Source: Asanoa ferruginea
Lineage (GTDB): Bacteria; Actinomycetota; Actinomycetes; Mycobacteriales; Micromonosporaceae
Reading direction: 5' to 3'
Length of the DNA stretch: 64,000 nucleotides
Assembly: GCF_003387075.1 (NCBI RefSeq)
Contig: NZ_QUMQ01000001.1
Span: forward strand, 434,001-498,000
Positions within the stretch are counted from its first letter, which is position 1, and the number at the start of each line of letters is the position of its first letter. The notes under the pieces were generated by a model. That model was not told the DNA's origin. It saw only the letters and a list, made by a program, of their open reading frames with translations, and did not search any database. This document shows positions 54,168-62,460 of the stretch, piece by piece. Position numbers and translations under genes: made by a program.

Positions 54168-55160
54168 ATGCGAGTCGTGTGGTTGACCCGGTTCGGTGAC
54201 CCGTCGGTGCTGGTGCCCGGCGAGGCGCCGGATCCGGCCCCCGGTCCGGGCCAGGCCCTGGTCGACGTGGCCTACGCCAACATCACCTTCATCGAGACGA
54301 TGTTCCGGGCGCGCGGGTTCGGCCCGTTCAAGGGCGAGTTCCCGATGGTGCCCGGCAACGGCGTCGGCGGCGTGGTGAGCGCGGTGGGCGACGGCGTCGA
54401 TCCCGAGCTGGTCGGCACCCGGGTGGTGACCTCGACCGGCGGTTCGGGCGGCTACGCGTCGCGGGTCGCGGTCGACGCGGCCGGCCTGGTGCCGGTGCCC
54501 GACGGCCTCGACCTCGACGTCGCGGTGGCGCTGCTCGCCGACGGCCGCACCGCGCTGCTGCTGATCCGCGCGGCGGCGCCGAAGCCCGGCGAGCGGGTCC
54601 TGGTCGAAGCGGCCGCCGGCGGCGTCGGCACGCTGCTGGTCCAACTCGCGAAGGCGGCCGGCGCGACGGTGACCGGCGCGGCCGGCGCCGCCAAGCTCGA
54701 GCTGGTCCGCTCGCTGGGCGCGGATCGGGTCGTCGACTACACCGCCGACGGCTGGTCGGCCGCGGTCGGCCCGGTCGACGTGGTGTTCGACGGCGTCGGC
54801 GGCACCGTCGCCCGGGCGGCGTTCGACCTGCTCGACCGCGGCGGCCGGATGATCAGCTACGGGCTGTCCAGCGGCGCCTGGTCAGACGTCACCGACGAGC
54901 AGGCCGCCGCCCGTGGCGTGACCCTGCTGCGCGGCGCCAACGGCACGCCCGAGGAGTTGCGTGCGCTGACCGCCGAAGCGCTCCGCCTCGCCGCCGACGG
55001 GCGGTTGACACCGGTGATCGGCCAGCGCTTCCCCTTGGAGCGTGCCGCCGACGCACACGCGGCCATCGAAGCACGCTCCACGGTGGGCAAGACGCTCCTA
55101 CTGGTCGGCGAGCCAGTCGGCGAAGGTCGGGCCGCGCAGGACGGCACCGGGCCCCGGTAG
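54168..55160 (+). CDS. Zinc-type alcohol dehydrogenase family quinone oxidoreductase
   Basis: 330 residues of the MDR superfamily, quinone-reductase branch. N-terminal GroES-like fold (GQALVDVAYANITFIETMFR), the Rossmann motif AAAGGVGTLLVQLAKAAGA and FDGVGGTVARAAFDLL are clear; no structural or catalytic zinc ligands are present. ATG 54168 is probably leaderless behind the SoxR-like promoter. The last 63 nt overlap the convergent NmrA-like gene. Redox-cycling compounds are the likely inducers. Confidence 0.9.
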   Translation: MRVVWLTRFGDPSVLVPGEAPDPAPGPGQALVDVAYANITFIETMFRARGFGPFKGEFPMVPGNGVGGVVSAVGDGVDPELVGTRVVTSTGGSGGYASRVAVDAAGLVPVPDGLDLDVAVALLADGRTALLLIRAAAPKPGERVLVEAAAGGVGTLLVQLAKAAGATVTGAAGAAKLELVRSLGADRVVDYTADGWSAAVGPVDVVFDGVGGTVARAAFDLLDRGGRMISYGLSSGAWSDVTDEQAAARGVTLLRGANGTPEELRALTAEALRLAADGRLTPVIGQRFPLERAADAHAAIEARSTVGKTLLLVGEPVGEGRAAQDGTGPR

Positions 55161-55868
55161 CTGGTCGGGGCCGTTCATCCCGCGGCCGGCCTTGCCCGGC
55201 AGCTTGACCGCGATCACGGTCTTCCGCTCGCCGCGGTGCCGCACGAACTGGCGGGCCAGGTCGGGCAGGTATTCGACGCGCGGGCCACCGATGTCGGGCA
55301 CCCGGCCGCGCGGACCGTCGTCGACGACCTCGGCGAGCGCGAGGCCCACCTCGCTCGCCGCGATCGGCTGGGTCACCGCCTTCGGCACGATCGCGAACCG
55401 GCCGAAGCTCGACTGCGCCATGATCTGGCCGGCGAACTCGTGGAACTGGGTGACCCGCAGGATCGTGCTCGGCACCGGGCCGTCGAGCACCGCCTTCTCC
55501 TGGGCCAGCTTGGCGACGTAGTAACCGTAGGGGATCTTGTCGATGCCCACGATGCTCAGCACCACGTGATGCTTGACCCCGGCCGCCTCCGCGAGCCGCC
55601 CGAGCCGCGTGGTGGTGTCGGTGAAATAGCGGACCGCCGTGGCCTTCGAGAGGGTCGTGACGTTGGCGCAGTCGACCACGCAGTCCACCCCCGCGAGCGC
55701 CATTTCGAGGCCGGCCCCGGTGGTGAGGTCACCCCGGAGCGCCTCGGTGCCGGCCGGCCCGGCGGTGCCGCTGCGGGTGAGGATCGCGACCTGGTGGCCG
55801 CGCTGGACAAGAGCGTTCGCGGTGGGTCGCCCGACCACACCCGAACCGCCGATAACGAGTACGCGCAT
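55098..55868 (-). CDS. NAD(P)-binding NmrA-like/atypical SDR reductase
   Basis: 256 residues. The N-terminal glycine motif is GGSGVVGRP (about residues 7-15) and the domain ends GPTFADWLADQ. No classical YxxxK is evident, as in atypical SDR and NmrA-like proteins. Start ATG 55868. It converges on the quinone oxidoreductase with a 63-bp tail-to-tail overlap in which both strands code. Substrate unknown. Confidence 0.87.
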   Translation of the reverse strand: MRVLVIGGSGVVGRPTANALVQRGHQVAILTRSGTAGPAGTEALRGDLTTGAGLEMALAGVDCVVDCANVTTLSKATAVRYFTDTTTRLGRLAEAAGVKHHVVLSIVGIDKIPYGYYVAKLAQEKAVLDGPVPSTILRVTQFHEFAGQIMAQSSFGRFAIVPKAVTQPIAASEVGLALAEVVDDGPRGRVPDIGGPRVEYLPDLARQFVRHRGERKTVIAVKLPGKAGRGMNGPDQLPGPGAVLRGPTFADWLADQ

Positions 55869-55914
55869 GCTCTGACGACGAGACAGCCCCGGTGGAACGT
55901 GACAGTGTCGGCCG

Positions 55915-56772
55915 TCACCCCAGCAACCGGCCGGCGGCGGCGAGGCGGTCGACGGCCGCCGGGGTCCACGGCCCGCGAAAGATCACGACGAGGTGGCCGA
56001 TCCCGAGCCCGGCCAGCGCGGTCGCGCGCTCCGAGAACTGCTCCGGCGTCTCGTCGGCGCCGAGGCGGGTGCTGACGGTCTTCTCGATCGCGGCGAAGTC
56101 GGTGCCCTCGGCCGCGCAGTGCTCGGCCAGCACTTCCAGCTTGTGCCGGATGGTCCCGCCGCCGTCGGGGATGTCGGGCAGGTTGCACGCCTGGGCGTAG
56201 CGCGCCACCAGCCGCAAGGTCTTCTTCTCGCCCATCCCGCCGACCAGGATCGGCGGGTGCGGCCGGGTCAGCGGGCCCGGGCTGCCGATCGGCCGGTCCA
56301 GGTGCGTCCGGGCACCGTCGAACGTGGACTGGTCGCCCGCCCACATCCGCAACGCGAGCCGCAGGGTGTCGTCGAGCAGCGCGAACCGTTCCGCGGCGGG
56401 CGGCAGCGGAAGGCCCATCATCGCCGCCTCGGCCTCGTGGTAGCCGGCGCCGACGCCGAACCAGGCCCGCCCGCCGCTCAGCACGTCGAGCGTGGTCACG
56501 GCCTTGACCAGCAGTGCGGGCGGGCGGAAGGTGACCGCCGAGACCATCGTGCCGAGCCGCAGCCGCGAGGTGGTCGCGGCCAGGAAACCCAGCGTCGTGT
56601 AAGCCTCGACGGCCGGCTCCTCGAGGTCGAGGCCCGGCTCGGCCTGGATCAGGTGGTCGCCGACCCAGAGCGTGTCGAGCCCGCCCTGGTCGGCGGCGCG
56701 GGCGACGTCGGCGAGGTCCCGGGCCAGCGGGCCGGGGAAGGCGGCGTTGGTCATGTTGATGCTGAGGCGCAT
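55915..56772 (-). CDS. LLM-class (F420-dependent type) oxidoreductase
   Basis: 285 residues with the TIM-barrel pattern of the LLM superfamily: LDTLWVGDHL, TSRLRLGTMVSAVTFRPPALLVKAVTTLDVLSGGRAWFGVG, HPPILVGGMG. The length and the actinobacterial setting fit an F420-dependent enzyme, though flavin is possible. ATG 56772 has only a weak ribosome site; GTG 56784 is an alternative. It is divergent from the TetR gene. Confidence 0.88.
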   Translation of the reverse strand: MRLSINMTNAAFPGPLARDLADVARAADQGGLDTLWVGDHLIQAEPGLDLEEPAVEAYTTLGFLAATTSRLRLGTMVSAVTFRPPALLVKAVTTLDVLSGGRAWFGVGAGYHEAEAAMMGLPLPPAAERFALLDDTLRLALRMWAGDQSTFDGARTHLDRPIGSPGPLTRPHPPILVGGMGEKKTLRLVARYAQACNLPDIPDGGGTIRHKLEVLAEHCAAEGTDFAAIEKTVSTRLGADETPEQFSERATALAGLGIGHLVVIFRGPWTPAAVDRLAAAGRLLG

Positions 56773-56795
56773 GGGGCTCGTCACTCCCTCGTTCT

Positions 56796-56810
56796 GGAGA
56801 AAATTCCTCC
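56796..56810. promoter_or_regulatory. TetR-type operator, copy 1 (LLM side)
   Basis: GGAGAAAATTCCTCC, preceded by CT, a semi-palindrome 24 bp upstream of the LLM gene. It repeats with few changes at 56837-56851 in the same orientation, 41 bp on. Confidence 0.55.
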
Positions 56811-56836
56811 GCTTCGTCGACCGTACCACCATTTCT

Positions 56837-56851
56837 GGAGGATCTTTCTCC
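56837..56851. promoter_or_regulatory. TetR-type operator, copy 2 (TetR side)
   Basis: GGAGGATCTTTCTCC, preceded by CT like the first copy. It ends directly before TATAGT (56853-56858), a probable -10 for the leaderless TetR gene, so a bound repressor would block the promoter. Confidence 0.55.
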
Positions 56852-56865
56852 GTATAGTGGGTCGC

Positions 56866-57486
56866 GTGACGCGCAAGGACGCCCTCGCCAACCGGGAGCG
56901 GATCCTCGTCGCCGCGCGCGAGGTGTTCGTCGAGCGCGGGCCGAACGCCCCGCTCGACGAGATCGCCCGCCGCGCCGGCACGGGGATCGCCACGCTCTAC
57001 CGGCACTTCCCCGACCGGTCCGCGCTCGCGCTGGCGGTGGTCGAGGCGGCGGTGCGCGCGGCCGCCGGCGCCGTCCGCGCCGCGATCGCCGCCGAGCCCG
57101 ATCCGTTCGCGGCGCTGCGCCGCTACGTGCACGAGGCGCTCGACCTGGGCGTCGCCGCGGTCATCCCCACGCTGCTGGCTTTTGTGCCGCACGCCGACCC
57201 GGCGCTCACCGCCGAGGGCGGCGCCCTCCTCGACCGGCTGGTCCGCTCGGCCCAGTCGGCCGGCCTGCTCCGCCCGGACGTGACCGTCGGCGACCTCGGC
57301 ACGCTGGTCGTGCGGCTGTCCCGGCCACTGCCCGGCGGGCTGCCGGCGGGCGTCGAGACGGAGCTCGCGCACCGGCACGCCGACATCGTGCTCGACGGCC
57401 TGCGGGCGGCGGCCGCGACGACCGTCCTACCGGGACCGGCGCTGAGCTTCGACGCCCTGCGCGCCCAGTCGACGGGAACCGGCTGA
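56866..57486 (+). CDS. TetR-family transcriptional regulator
   Basis: 206 residues from GTG 56866, which lies 7 nt after TATAGT and is likely leaderless; GTG 56857 is also in frame. HTH: APLDEIARRAGTGIATLYRHFPDR (about residues 27-50). The C-terminal half is an ordinary TetR ligand domain. It probably represses itself and the divergent LLM oxidoreductase through the paired sites between them. Confidence 0.9.
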   Translation: MTRKDALANRERILVAAREVFVERGPNAPLDEIARRAGTGIATLYRHFPDRSALALAVVEAAVRAAAGAVRAAIAAEPDPFAALRRYVHEALDLGVAAVIPTLLAFVPHADPALTAEGGALLDRLVRSAQSAGLLRPDVTVGDLGTLVVRLSRPLPGGLPAGVETELAHRHADIVLDGLRAAAATTVLPGPALSFDALRAQSTGTG

Positions 57487-57522
57487 CCCGCGGGCGGCTC
57501 GTCACCAGCGGAGGTGGCGAAT

Positions 57523-58227
57523 ATGTCCGACACACTGCGCCGAACCCTGGCGGCCGCGGCGGCCGCTCTGCTCGCGACGGTCGTCGGCGCGATCGCGGCG
57601 CCCGGCCCGGCCCACGCCGGCGGCTGGGCGGCGACCGTCCTGGAGCCGATGCCCGCGCAGCTCACGGTCAACCAGACCTACACGGTCGGGATGTGGGTGC
57701 TCCAGCACGGGTTCCATCCCTATGAGGGCACGCTCGACCAGGTCGGGTTGCGGCTCGTCGACAAGGGTGGCAAGGAGAGTCGCTTCGCTGCGGTCAAGCT
57801 GACGGATCCCGCGCACTACGCGGTGTCGGTCGTGCTCCCGAATGAGGGGCCGTTCACGGTCATCGGCGACCAGGGCTGGTTCGCGCCCTACCGGGTCGGC
57901 ACGATCAGCGCGAAGGGCGGCCTCCGGCAGTTGCCGACGGTCACCCCGCTGACGGCCGAGCACCTCGCGCAATACTGGCCCGGCGCGGTCAAGCCACCGG
58001 TGCTGCCGGTCGACGAGACGCGGGACCCGTTCGTGACCACCGATTCCGGCGCGCTGCCGGCGGCGCCGGTCGCAGCCGCTGTTGAGCCGGTCGCGGTCGA
58101 GCCCGTCGCGTCGTCGACGCCGTCCGGACCCGGACCGTCGCCCCGGCTCGCCGTGCTGGCCGCCGTGGCCGCGCTGGTCGTGGCCGGGACCGTCCTGATC
58201 GGACGCCGCCGACGTCGCGCCGCGTAG
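57523..58227 (+). CDS. Secreted, C-terminally anchored surface protein
   Basis: 234 residues from ATG 57523, with GGAGG 8 nt upstream. A signal peptide (about 1-31, cleavage near AHA-GG), a beta-rich domain of about 130 residues (VLEPMPAQLTVNQTYTVGMWVLQHGFHPY), a Pro/Ala/Val linker, then one transmembrane helix (about 206-226) and an RRRRRR-type stop-transfer tail. There is no LPXTG. This layout resembles copper- or cell-envelope-associated actinobacterial proteins, but I cannot assign a function. Confidence 0.75.
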   Translation: MSDTLRRTLAAAAAALLATVVGAIAAPGPAHAGGWAATVLEPMPAQLTVNQTYTVGMWVLQHGFHPYEGTLDQVGLRLVDKGGKESRFAAVKLTDPAHYAVSVVLPNEGPFTVIGDQGWFAPYRVGTISAKGGLRQLPTVTPLTAEHLAQYWPGAVKPPVLPVDETRDPFVTTDSGALPAAPVAAAVEPVAVEPVASSTPSGPGPSPRLAVLAAVAALVVAGTVLIGRRRRRAA

Positions 58228-58297
58228 CCGGGTCGCGCCCGGCCGCTTCCGTGGGAGATCATGGCTTTTCCGATCCCCCACGGAAGGAGCCGGCGCC

Positions 58298-58906
58298 GTG
58301 ATCCTCGACTGGCCGGACTGCACCAACGTGCGCGACCTCGGTGGCCTGACCACCACCGACGGCCGGCGGATCCGGCCCGACGCGCTGCTCCGCTCCGACA
58401 ACCACCACCGGCTGACCGCCGAGACGATCGCGGCGATCCGGGCGGGCGGCGTCCGCCGGATCGTCGACCTGCGCTGGGCCCGCGAGTGCACCGCGCACCC
58501 GAGCCCGTTCGCCGCGGACCCGCTCTACGCGCACGTGCCCCTCCTCGGCGACAACGACTACGAGATCCTGCCGCACACCTACGCCCCGCTGCTCGACCAC
58601 AGCCGCCCGGGCATCGGCGCCGCGTTCCGCGCGGTGGCCGAGGCACCGCCGGGCGGCGTGGTCGTGCACTGCCACGAGGGCAAAGACCGCACGGGCGTGC
58701 TGGTCGCCCTGCTCCTGCTGGTCGCCGGCGTGCCGGAAGACGAGGTCGCCGACGACTACGCCCTGACCGAGGGCGTGCAACGAATCGTCATGGTCAACAC
58801 CATCGAACACCTACACCAGGCATACGGCGGCGTCGCCAAATACCTGGCCGACTGCGGCGTCGACGCCCAGGTGCTGGAGGCGGCCCGCGCCCGCCTGGTC
58901 GACTAG
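58298..58906 (+). CDS. Tyrosine/dual-specificity protein phosphatase
   Basis: 202 residues with the CX5R phosphatase loop HCHEGKDRTG (Cys about 127, Arg about 133) and the opening NVRDLGGL of the Y_phosphatase3 family (MptpB/lipid-phosphatase-like). Cytoplasmic; substrates could be phosphotyrosine proteins or phosphoinositides. GTG 58298 with AAGGAG upstream. Confidence 0.9.
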   Translation: MILDWPDCTNVRDLGGLTTTDGRRIRPDALLRSDNHHRLTAETIAAIRAGGVRRIVDLRWARECTAHPSPFAADPLYAHVPLLGDNDYEILPHTYAPLLDHSRPGIGAAFRAVAEAPPGGVVVHCHEGKDRTGVLVALLLLVAGVPEDEVADDYALTEGVQRIVMVNTIEHLHQAYGGVAKYLADCGVDAQVLEAARARLVD

Positions 58907-58943
58907 CCCCTTTGCCCAGCCGCCTTTCGGTAGCGTGACCACC

Positions 58944-59426
58944 ATGGAGTCGACTGCGCTGACCGGCGCCTTCCTCGTCGGCGTCGCGACCGGCGGCCGC
59001 AGCCTGACCGGTCTCGCGACGATCGCCCTGACCACCCACCCGACGAGGGAAGACCGCCTGCTCGACCGCGCGGCAACCACCCGCGGCCGGGTCCTGCTGA
59101 CGGCCGGCGCCACCGCGGAGTTGGTCGGCGACAAACTCCCCAACATCCCGAGCCGCCTGTCGAGGCAGGGCCTGACCGGCCGCATCGCCACGGGCCTGCT
59201 GGCCGGCGCGGCCCTGGCCCGGCGCTCCGGCGCCAACGTGGGCCTGGGCGCCCTGTGCGGCGCGGCGGGCTCGATAGCGGGCAGCTACGCGGGCGCGGCC
59301 TGGCGCCGCTGGGCCGGAACCGAGAAGGTCACCGCCTTCACCGCCGCGATCACCGAAGACCTGCTGACGGTCGCCACCGCCGTGATCGCCAGCGGCCTGG
59401 CCCCCCAACGCACCACCAAGCCCTAG
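58944..59426 (+). CDS. DUF4126-type membrane protein
   Basis: 160 residues from ATG 58944 (GTG 58935 would add 3). Three or four hydrophobic Gly/Ala-rich segments alternate with DKLPNIPSRLSRQGLTGRIATG, the part that recalls DUF4126. Predicted inner-membrane protein of unknown role. Confidence 0.72.
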   Translation: MESTALTGAFLVGVATGGRSLTGLATIALTTHPTREDRLLDRAATTRGRVLLTAGATAELVGDKLPNIPSRLSRQGLTGRIATGLLAGAALARRSGANVGLGALCGAAGSIAGSYAGAAWRRWAGTEKVTAFTAAITEDLLTVATAVIASGLAPQRTTKP

Positions 59427-59456
59427 CCCTAGCCCCAATAGATCTCGGCCGGGGCG

Positions 59457-59478
59457 GCGTGTCGCGGCCGCGACACGC
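59457..59478. terminator. 22-bp perfect palindrome between convergent genes
   Basis: The sequence at 59457-59478 (centre GGCC, arms GCGTGTCGCGG and its complement) is fully self-complementary and lies 3 nt from the stop codon of the monooxygenase gene. A bidirectional terminator is the simplest reading; there is no T-run. Confidence 0.6.
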
Positions 59479-59480
59479 GG

Positions 59481-61022
59481 CTAGCTCTTCAGCGTCGGCA
59501 CTGGTTCGTAGTCGTAAAGCCACCCGGTGGCGCGCTCGTAAAAGCGTTCGAAGAAGAGCGACATCCCAATCTCGGTGAGCCGCCGGCGGACCGGCCCGGC
59601 TTGCTTGGCCTCACGGTTGTCGTCGGCGGCCCGCAGCACCCGGGTAACCCGCTCCCGCCGGGCCGCCTCATACCGGGCAAGCCCGTCGTGGACGGTCCCG
59701 GCGGCACCGATCATCGCCCCGAGAACGACCCCGTCCTCGATCGCCATCGAGGCCCCCTGCCCGGCCCCGACCGGGTGCGCGGCGTCGCCGACCAACACGA
59801 TGCGCGCGTCGTGCCAGACCCGCACCAAGTCGAGCACCTGGTTGACGCTGTGCCGGTGCAGTTGGGTGGTGGCCGCGATAATCCGCCGCGGCACCGGCTC
59901 CGCGGCGAAGAGCCCGTCAAGCCACAGCAGCCATTCCCCACCGCGCTCGCCGGGTGGGTTAGGGCTGTTCACCTGGGCCTGCCACCAGACCTCACCACCG
60001 CTGGGTGGGACAACGTGGACAAACGCGCCGTGCGCCCCGACGGTCATGTTGAACGTGCCCTCGCCAGGCGACGCGCCGCTCACTTCATCGACCGCCCGCC
60101 GCGACGCAACACCGGGGACCGGTGCTGCCGACGCACCCACCTCGCCCACCGACCACCCGGACCCATCACCCGCGACCGGAACCACCGGCACGCCGAAATC
60201 GCCCACCGACCGCCCGGCCACGCCCGGGACCGGCACCACCGACGCACCCACCTCGCCCACCGACCGTCCGGACCCATCACCCCCGACCGGCACCACCGAC
60301 GCACCCACCTCGCCCACCGACCGTCCGGACCCATCACCCCCGACCGGCACCACCGACGCACCCACCTCGCCCACCGACCGTCCGGACCCATCACCCGGGA
60401 CCGGCACCACCGACGCACCCACCTCGCCCACCGACCGCGGGGACGAATCACGCGCGGAAGGACCAGCCACCGCACCCGGTGAGCGGCCGGAGATCACCCA
60501 GACGCCCGCGTAGCGCGGGGTCGGTGCATCCGGGTCGAGGGCGCCGCGCACCACTGAGCGGATTCCGTCGGCGCCGACCAGCAGGTCGCCGGTCGCGGTC
60601 AGGCCGCTTGCGAAGCGCGCCGTGCCGTCCGGGTCGACGGCGACCAGCCGCTCGCCGGTCACCAGCCGGACGCCGGCCTCTTCGGCCGCCGCGCGTAGCT
60701 CGGCCACCAGGTGGCCGCGCATCAGGGTGATGCTGCGCATCGGGTCGGTGGTGCGGCGGCCGCGGGGTACGTCGGCGATCAGTTGTCCCTTCGCTGACCA
60801 CATGCGCATCCGGGCGATCGGCATGCCGCGGGACTGGACCCGCTCCAGGCAGTCGATCGCGGCCAGGCCGCGCAATCCGTTGACCGCCAGGCTGACGAAG
60901 GAGCCGACCTCGCCGCCCGGGTCGGGATGGGCTTCGAACAGCGTCACCTCGGCGCCCTGGCGGCGCAGGGCGATGGCGCTGACGGTTCCGGCCACTCCGC
61001 CGCCGATCACGATCGCGTGCAT
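59481..61022 (-). CDS. FAD-dependent monooxygenase with an internal 19-residue repeat block
   Basis: 513 residues, about 130 more than usual for this class. The FAD motifs are present: GGGVAG (about 7-12), GADGIRS (about 150-156) and LVGDAAHPVGAGQGASMAIEDG. Between GVWVISGRSPG and GTFNMTVGAHGAFVHVVPP, residues about 191-316 consist of six copies of RSVGEVGASVVPVGGDGSG-type repeats. The block sits in the substrate-domain loop and keeps frame. The gene is divergent from an MFS pump, which suggests modification and export of a small molecule. Confidence 0.88.
   Translation of the reverse strand: MHAIVIGGGVAGTVSAIALRRQGAEVTLFEAHPDPGGEVGSFVSLAVNGLRGLAAIDCLERVQSRGMPIARMRMWSAKGQLIADVPRGRRTTDPMRSITLMRGHLVAELRAAAEEAGVRLVTGERLVAVDPDGTARFASGLTATGDLLVGADGIRSVVRGALDPDAPTPRYAGVWVISGRSPGAVAGPSARDSSPRSVGEVGASVVPVPGDGSGRSVGEVGASVVPVGGDGSGRSVGEVGASVVPVGGDGSGRSVGEVGASVVPVPGVAGRSVGDFGVPVVPVAGDGSGWSVGEVGASAAPVPGVASRRAVDEVSGASPGEGTFNMTVGAHGAFVHVVPPSGGEVWWQAQVNSPNPPGERGGEWLLWLDGLFAAEPVPRRIIAATTQLHRHSVNQVLDLVRVWHDARIVLVGDAAHPVGAGQGASMAIEDGVVLGAMIGAAGTVHDGLARYEAARRERVTRVLRAADDNREAKQAGPVRRRLTEIGMSLFFERFYERATGWLYDYEPVPTLKS
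60075..60452 (-). repeat. 57-bp coding tandem repeat in the monooxygenase, about six units
   Basis: Three central units are almost identical over 57 bp (about 60240-60420) and the outer ones diverged, as expected of recent expansion from the middle. 57 bp is 19 codons, so the reading frame is kept. The opposite strand is also open but has no ribosome site and is a shadow. Confidence 0.92.
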
Positions 61023-61035
61023 CAGGCGTACCCCC

Positions 61036-61064
61036 TGAATCTTGATTCACTGAATTTTGATTCA
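61036..61064. promoter_or_regulatory. Paired operator between monooxygenase and MFS genes
   Basis: TGAATCTTGATTCA (61036-61049) and TGAATTTTGATTCA (61051-61064): two near-palindromes 15 bp apart with the shared half-site TGAAT/GATTCA. They lie 14 bp upstream of the monooxygenase start, in the 86-bp divergent gap. The cognate regulator is not identified. Confidence 0.62.
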
Positions 61065-61108
61065 GCATAGCGGCCCCGCAGCGCTCGCGGAACTGGAATA
61101 GTCGGCGG

Positions 61109-62380
61109 GTGGACCTCGGCCCGCTTCGCCAGCGCGACTTCGCCCTGCTGTTCTTCGCCGGACTGATCTCGTTGACCGGCAACTGGGTGCTCGGCATCGC
61201 CCTGCCGGTCGCGGTGCTCGGGCTGACCGGCTCACCCGCCGCCGTCGCGACCGTGGTGGCCGCGTCGCTGCTCGGCACGATCGCCGCCGGTACGGTCGCC
61301 GGCGTCTACGTCGACCGCTGGGACCGGCGCCGGGTCGTGGTCGTCGTCAACGTCCTCCAGGTCTTCGCGCTGCTGCCGCTCCTGCTCGTCGACGACGCGG
61401 ACCGGGTCTGGATCGTGGTGGCCGTCGCGTTCACTTCGCAGGCGCTCGCGCAGTTCTTCCAGCCCGCCGAGAACGCGCTGCTGCCCCGCCTGGTCGACGC
61501 CGACCGGCTGCCGGCCGCCAACGCGCTCAACACCCTCAACAACAACCTGGCCCGCCTGGTCGGCCCGGCGCTCGGCGGGGTTATCGCGGTGACCAGCGGG
61601 CTGGCCGGCGCCGCGCTGGTCGACGCGGGCACGTTCGCGATCGCGGCCGTGCTGTGTGGACTGATCCGCGGCAGCCATCGTGCGGTCCAGGAGACCGGAT
61701 CCGAACCGGAACGGCATCTGCTGCGTGAGTTGGCCGAGGGCCTTCGCGCCGTCGGCCGCAACCGGATCGTCCGCGCGATCTTCGTCATCATCGCCGTCTC
61801 GTCGGTGGGAGAGGGCATGATGGGCACGCTGTTCGCGGTCTACGTCACGAAGGCCCTCCACGCCGGCGGCCGCGAACTCGGTTGGCTGATGTCGGCCCAG
61901 GCGGTCGGCGGCATCATCGGCAGCCTGGCCGCGACCCGGGTCACCGCGCGGTTCCGCCCGGTTCCGCTGATCGCCACGTGCTGGACCTTCTTCGGCGTGG
62001 TCGACGTGGTGATCTTCAACTATCCGCGGTGGGACGGTGCGTTCTGGCCCGTACTCGCGCTGTTCGTGATCGTCGGTCTTCCGGTCGGTATCCATCTCGG
62101 AGCGATCTGGACGCTGTTCCAGATCGAGACCCCGGACCGGCTGCGCGGCCGCGCGTTCTCGGCGATCTGGATGGGCGCGTCGATCGCGTCGGTGATCGGC
62201 GCGGCGGTGGCCGGGGCGTTGGGCGACAAGGTCGACGTGATCACCCTGCTGACCGTGCAAGGGGTGGGCTGCATCGTGGCCGGGCTGACGTTCCGGTGGC
62301 TGGCCGGCCCGGGTCCGGCGTCGCTGGTCCGGGCCGAAGCGCGGCCGGTTCCGGAGCCGGCTCCTGCGGCCAGTGCGTGA
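61109..62380 (+). CDS. MFS transporter (exporter type)
   Basis: 423 residues with about 12 helices. Motif A-like VDRWDRRRVVVVVNVLQ (about residues 70-86), QALAQFFQPAENALLPRLV and ARLVGPALGGVIAVTSG are typical of the MFS_3/enterobactin-exporter-like group. Start GTG 61109. Divergent from the monooxygenase and sharing its control region, so a linked efflux role is likely. Confidence 0.88.
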   Translation: MDLGPLRQRDFALLFFAGLISLTGNWVLGIALPVAVLGLTGSPAAVATVVAASLLGTIAAGTVAGVYVDRWDRRRVVVVVNVLQVFALLPLLLVDDADRVWIVVAVAFTSQALAQFFQPAENALLPRLVDADRLPAANALNTLNNNLARLVGPALGGVIAVTSGLAGAALVDAGTFAIAAVLCGLIRGSHRAVQETGSEPERHLLRELAEGLRAVGRNRIVRAIFVIIAVSSVGEGMMGTLFAVYVTKALHAGGRELGWLMSAQAVGGIIGSLAATRVTARFRPVPLIATCWTFFGVVDVVIFNYPRWDGAFWPVLALFVIVGLPVGIHLGAIWTLFQIETPDRLRGRAFSAIWMGASIASVIGAAVAGALGDKVDVITLLTVQGVGCIVAGLTFRWLAGPGPASLVRAEARPVPEPAPAASA

Positions 62381-62383
62381 GTC

Positions 62384-62451
62384 CTTTGCTCTGCTGCCAA
62401 ATAGGCAGCGGGCACCGCCGCTGGTGCTGCCTATGTGGCAGCAGAGCAAGA
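62384..62451. terminator. Long hairpin between convergent MFS and TetR genes
   Basis: 62386-62409 pairs with 62426-62449: a 24-bp stem with one mismatch and a 16-nt loop. The arms contain TTGCTCTGCTGCCA and its complement. It fills the 80-bp convergent gap. It is longer and less GC-rich than the other terminators here. Confidence 0.65.
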
Positions 62452-62460
62452 GGAGATCAA

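Noticed and set aside
60122-60730. Plus-strand reading frames made of Pro/Thr/His repeats
   Set aside because: They are the antisense reading of the 57-bp repeat in the monooxygenase gene, whose FAD motifs fix the true strand.
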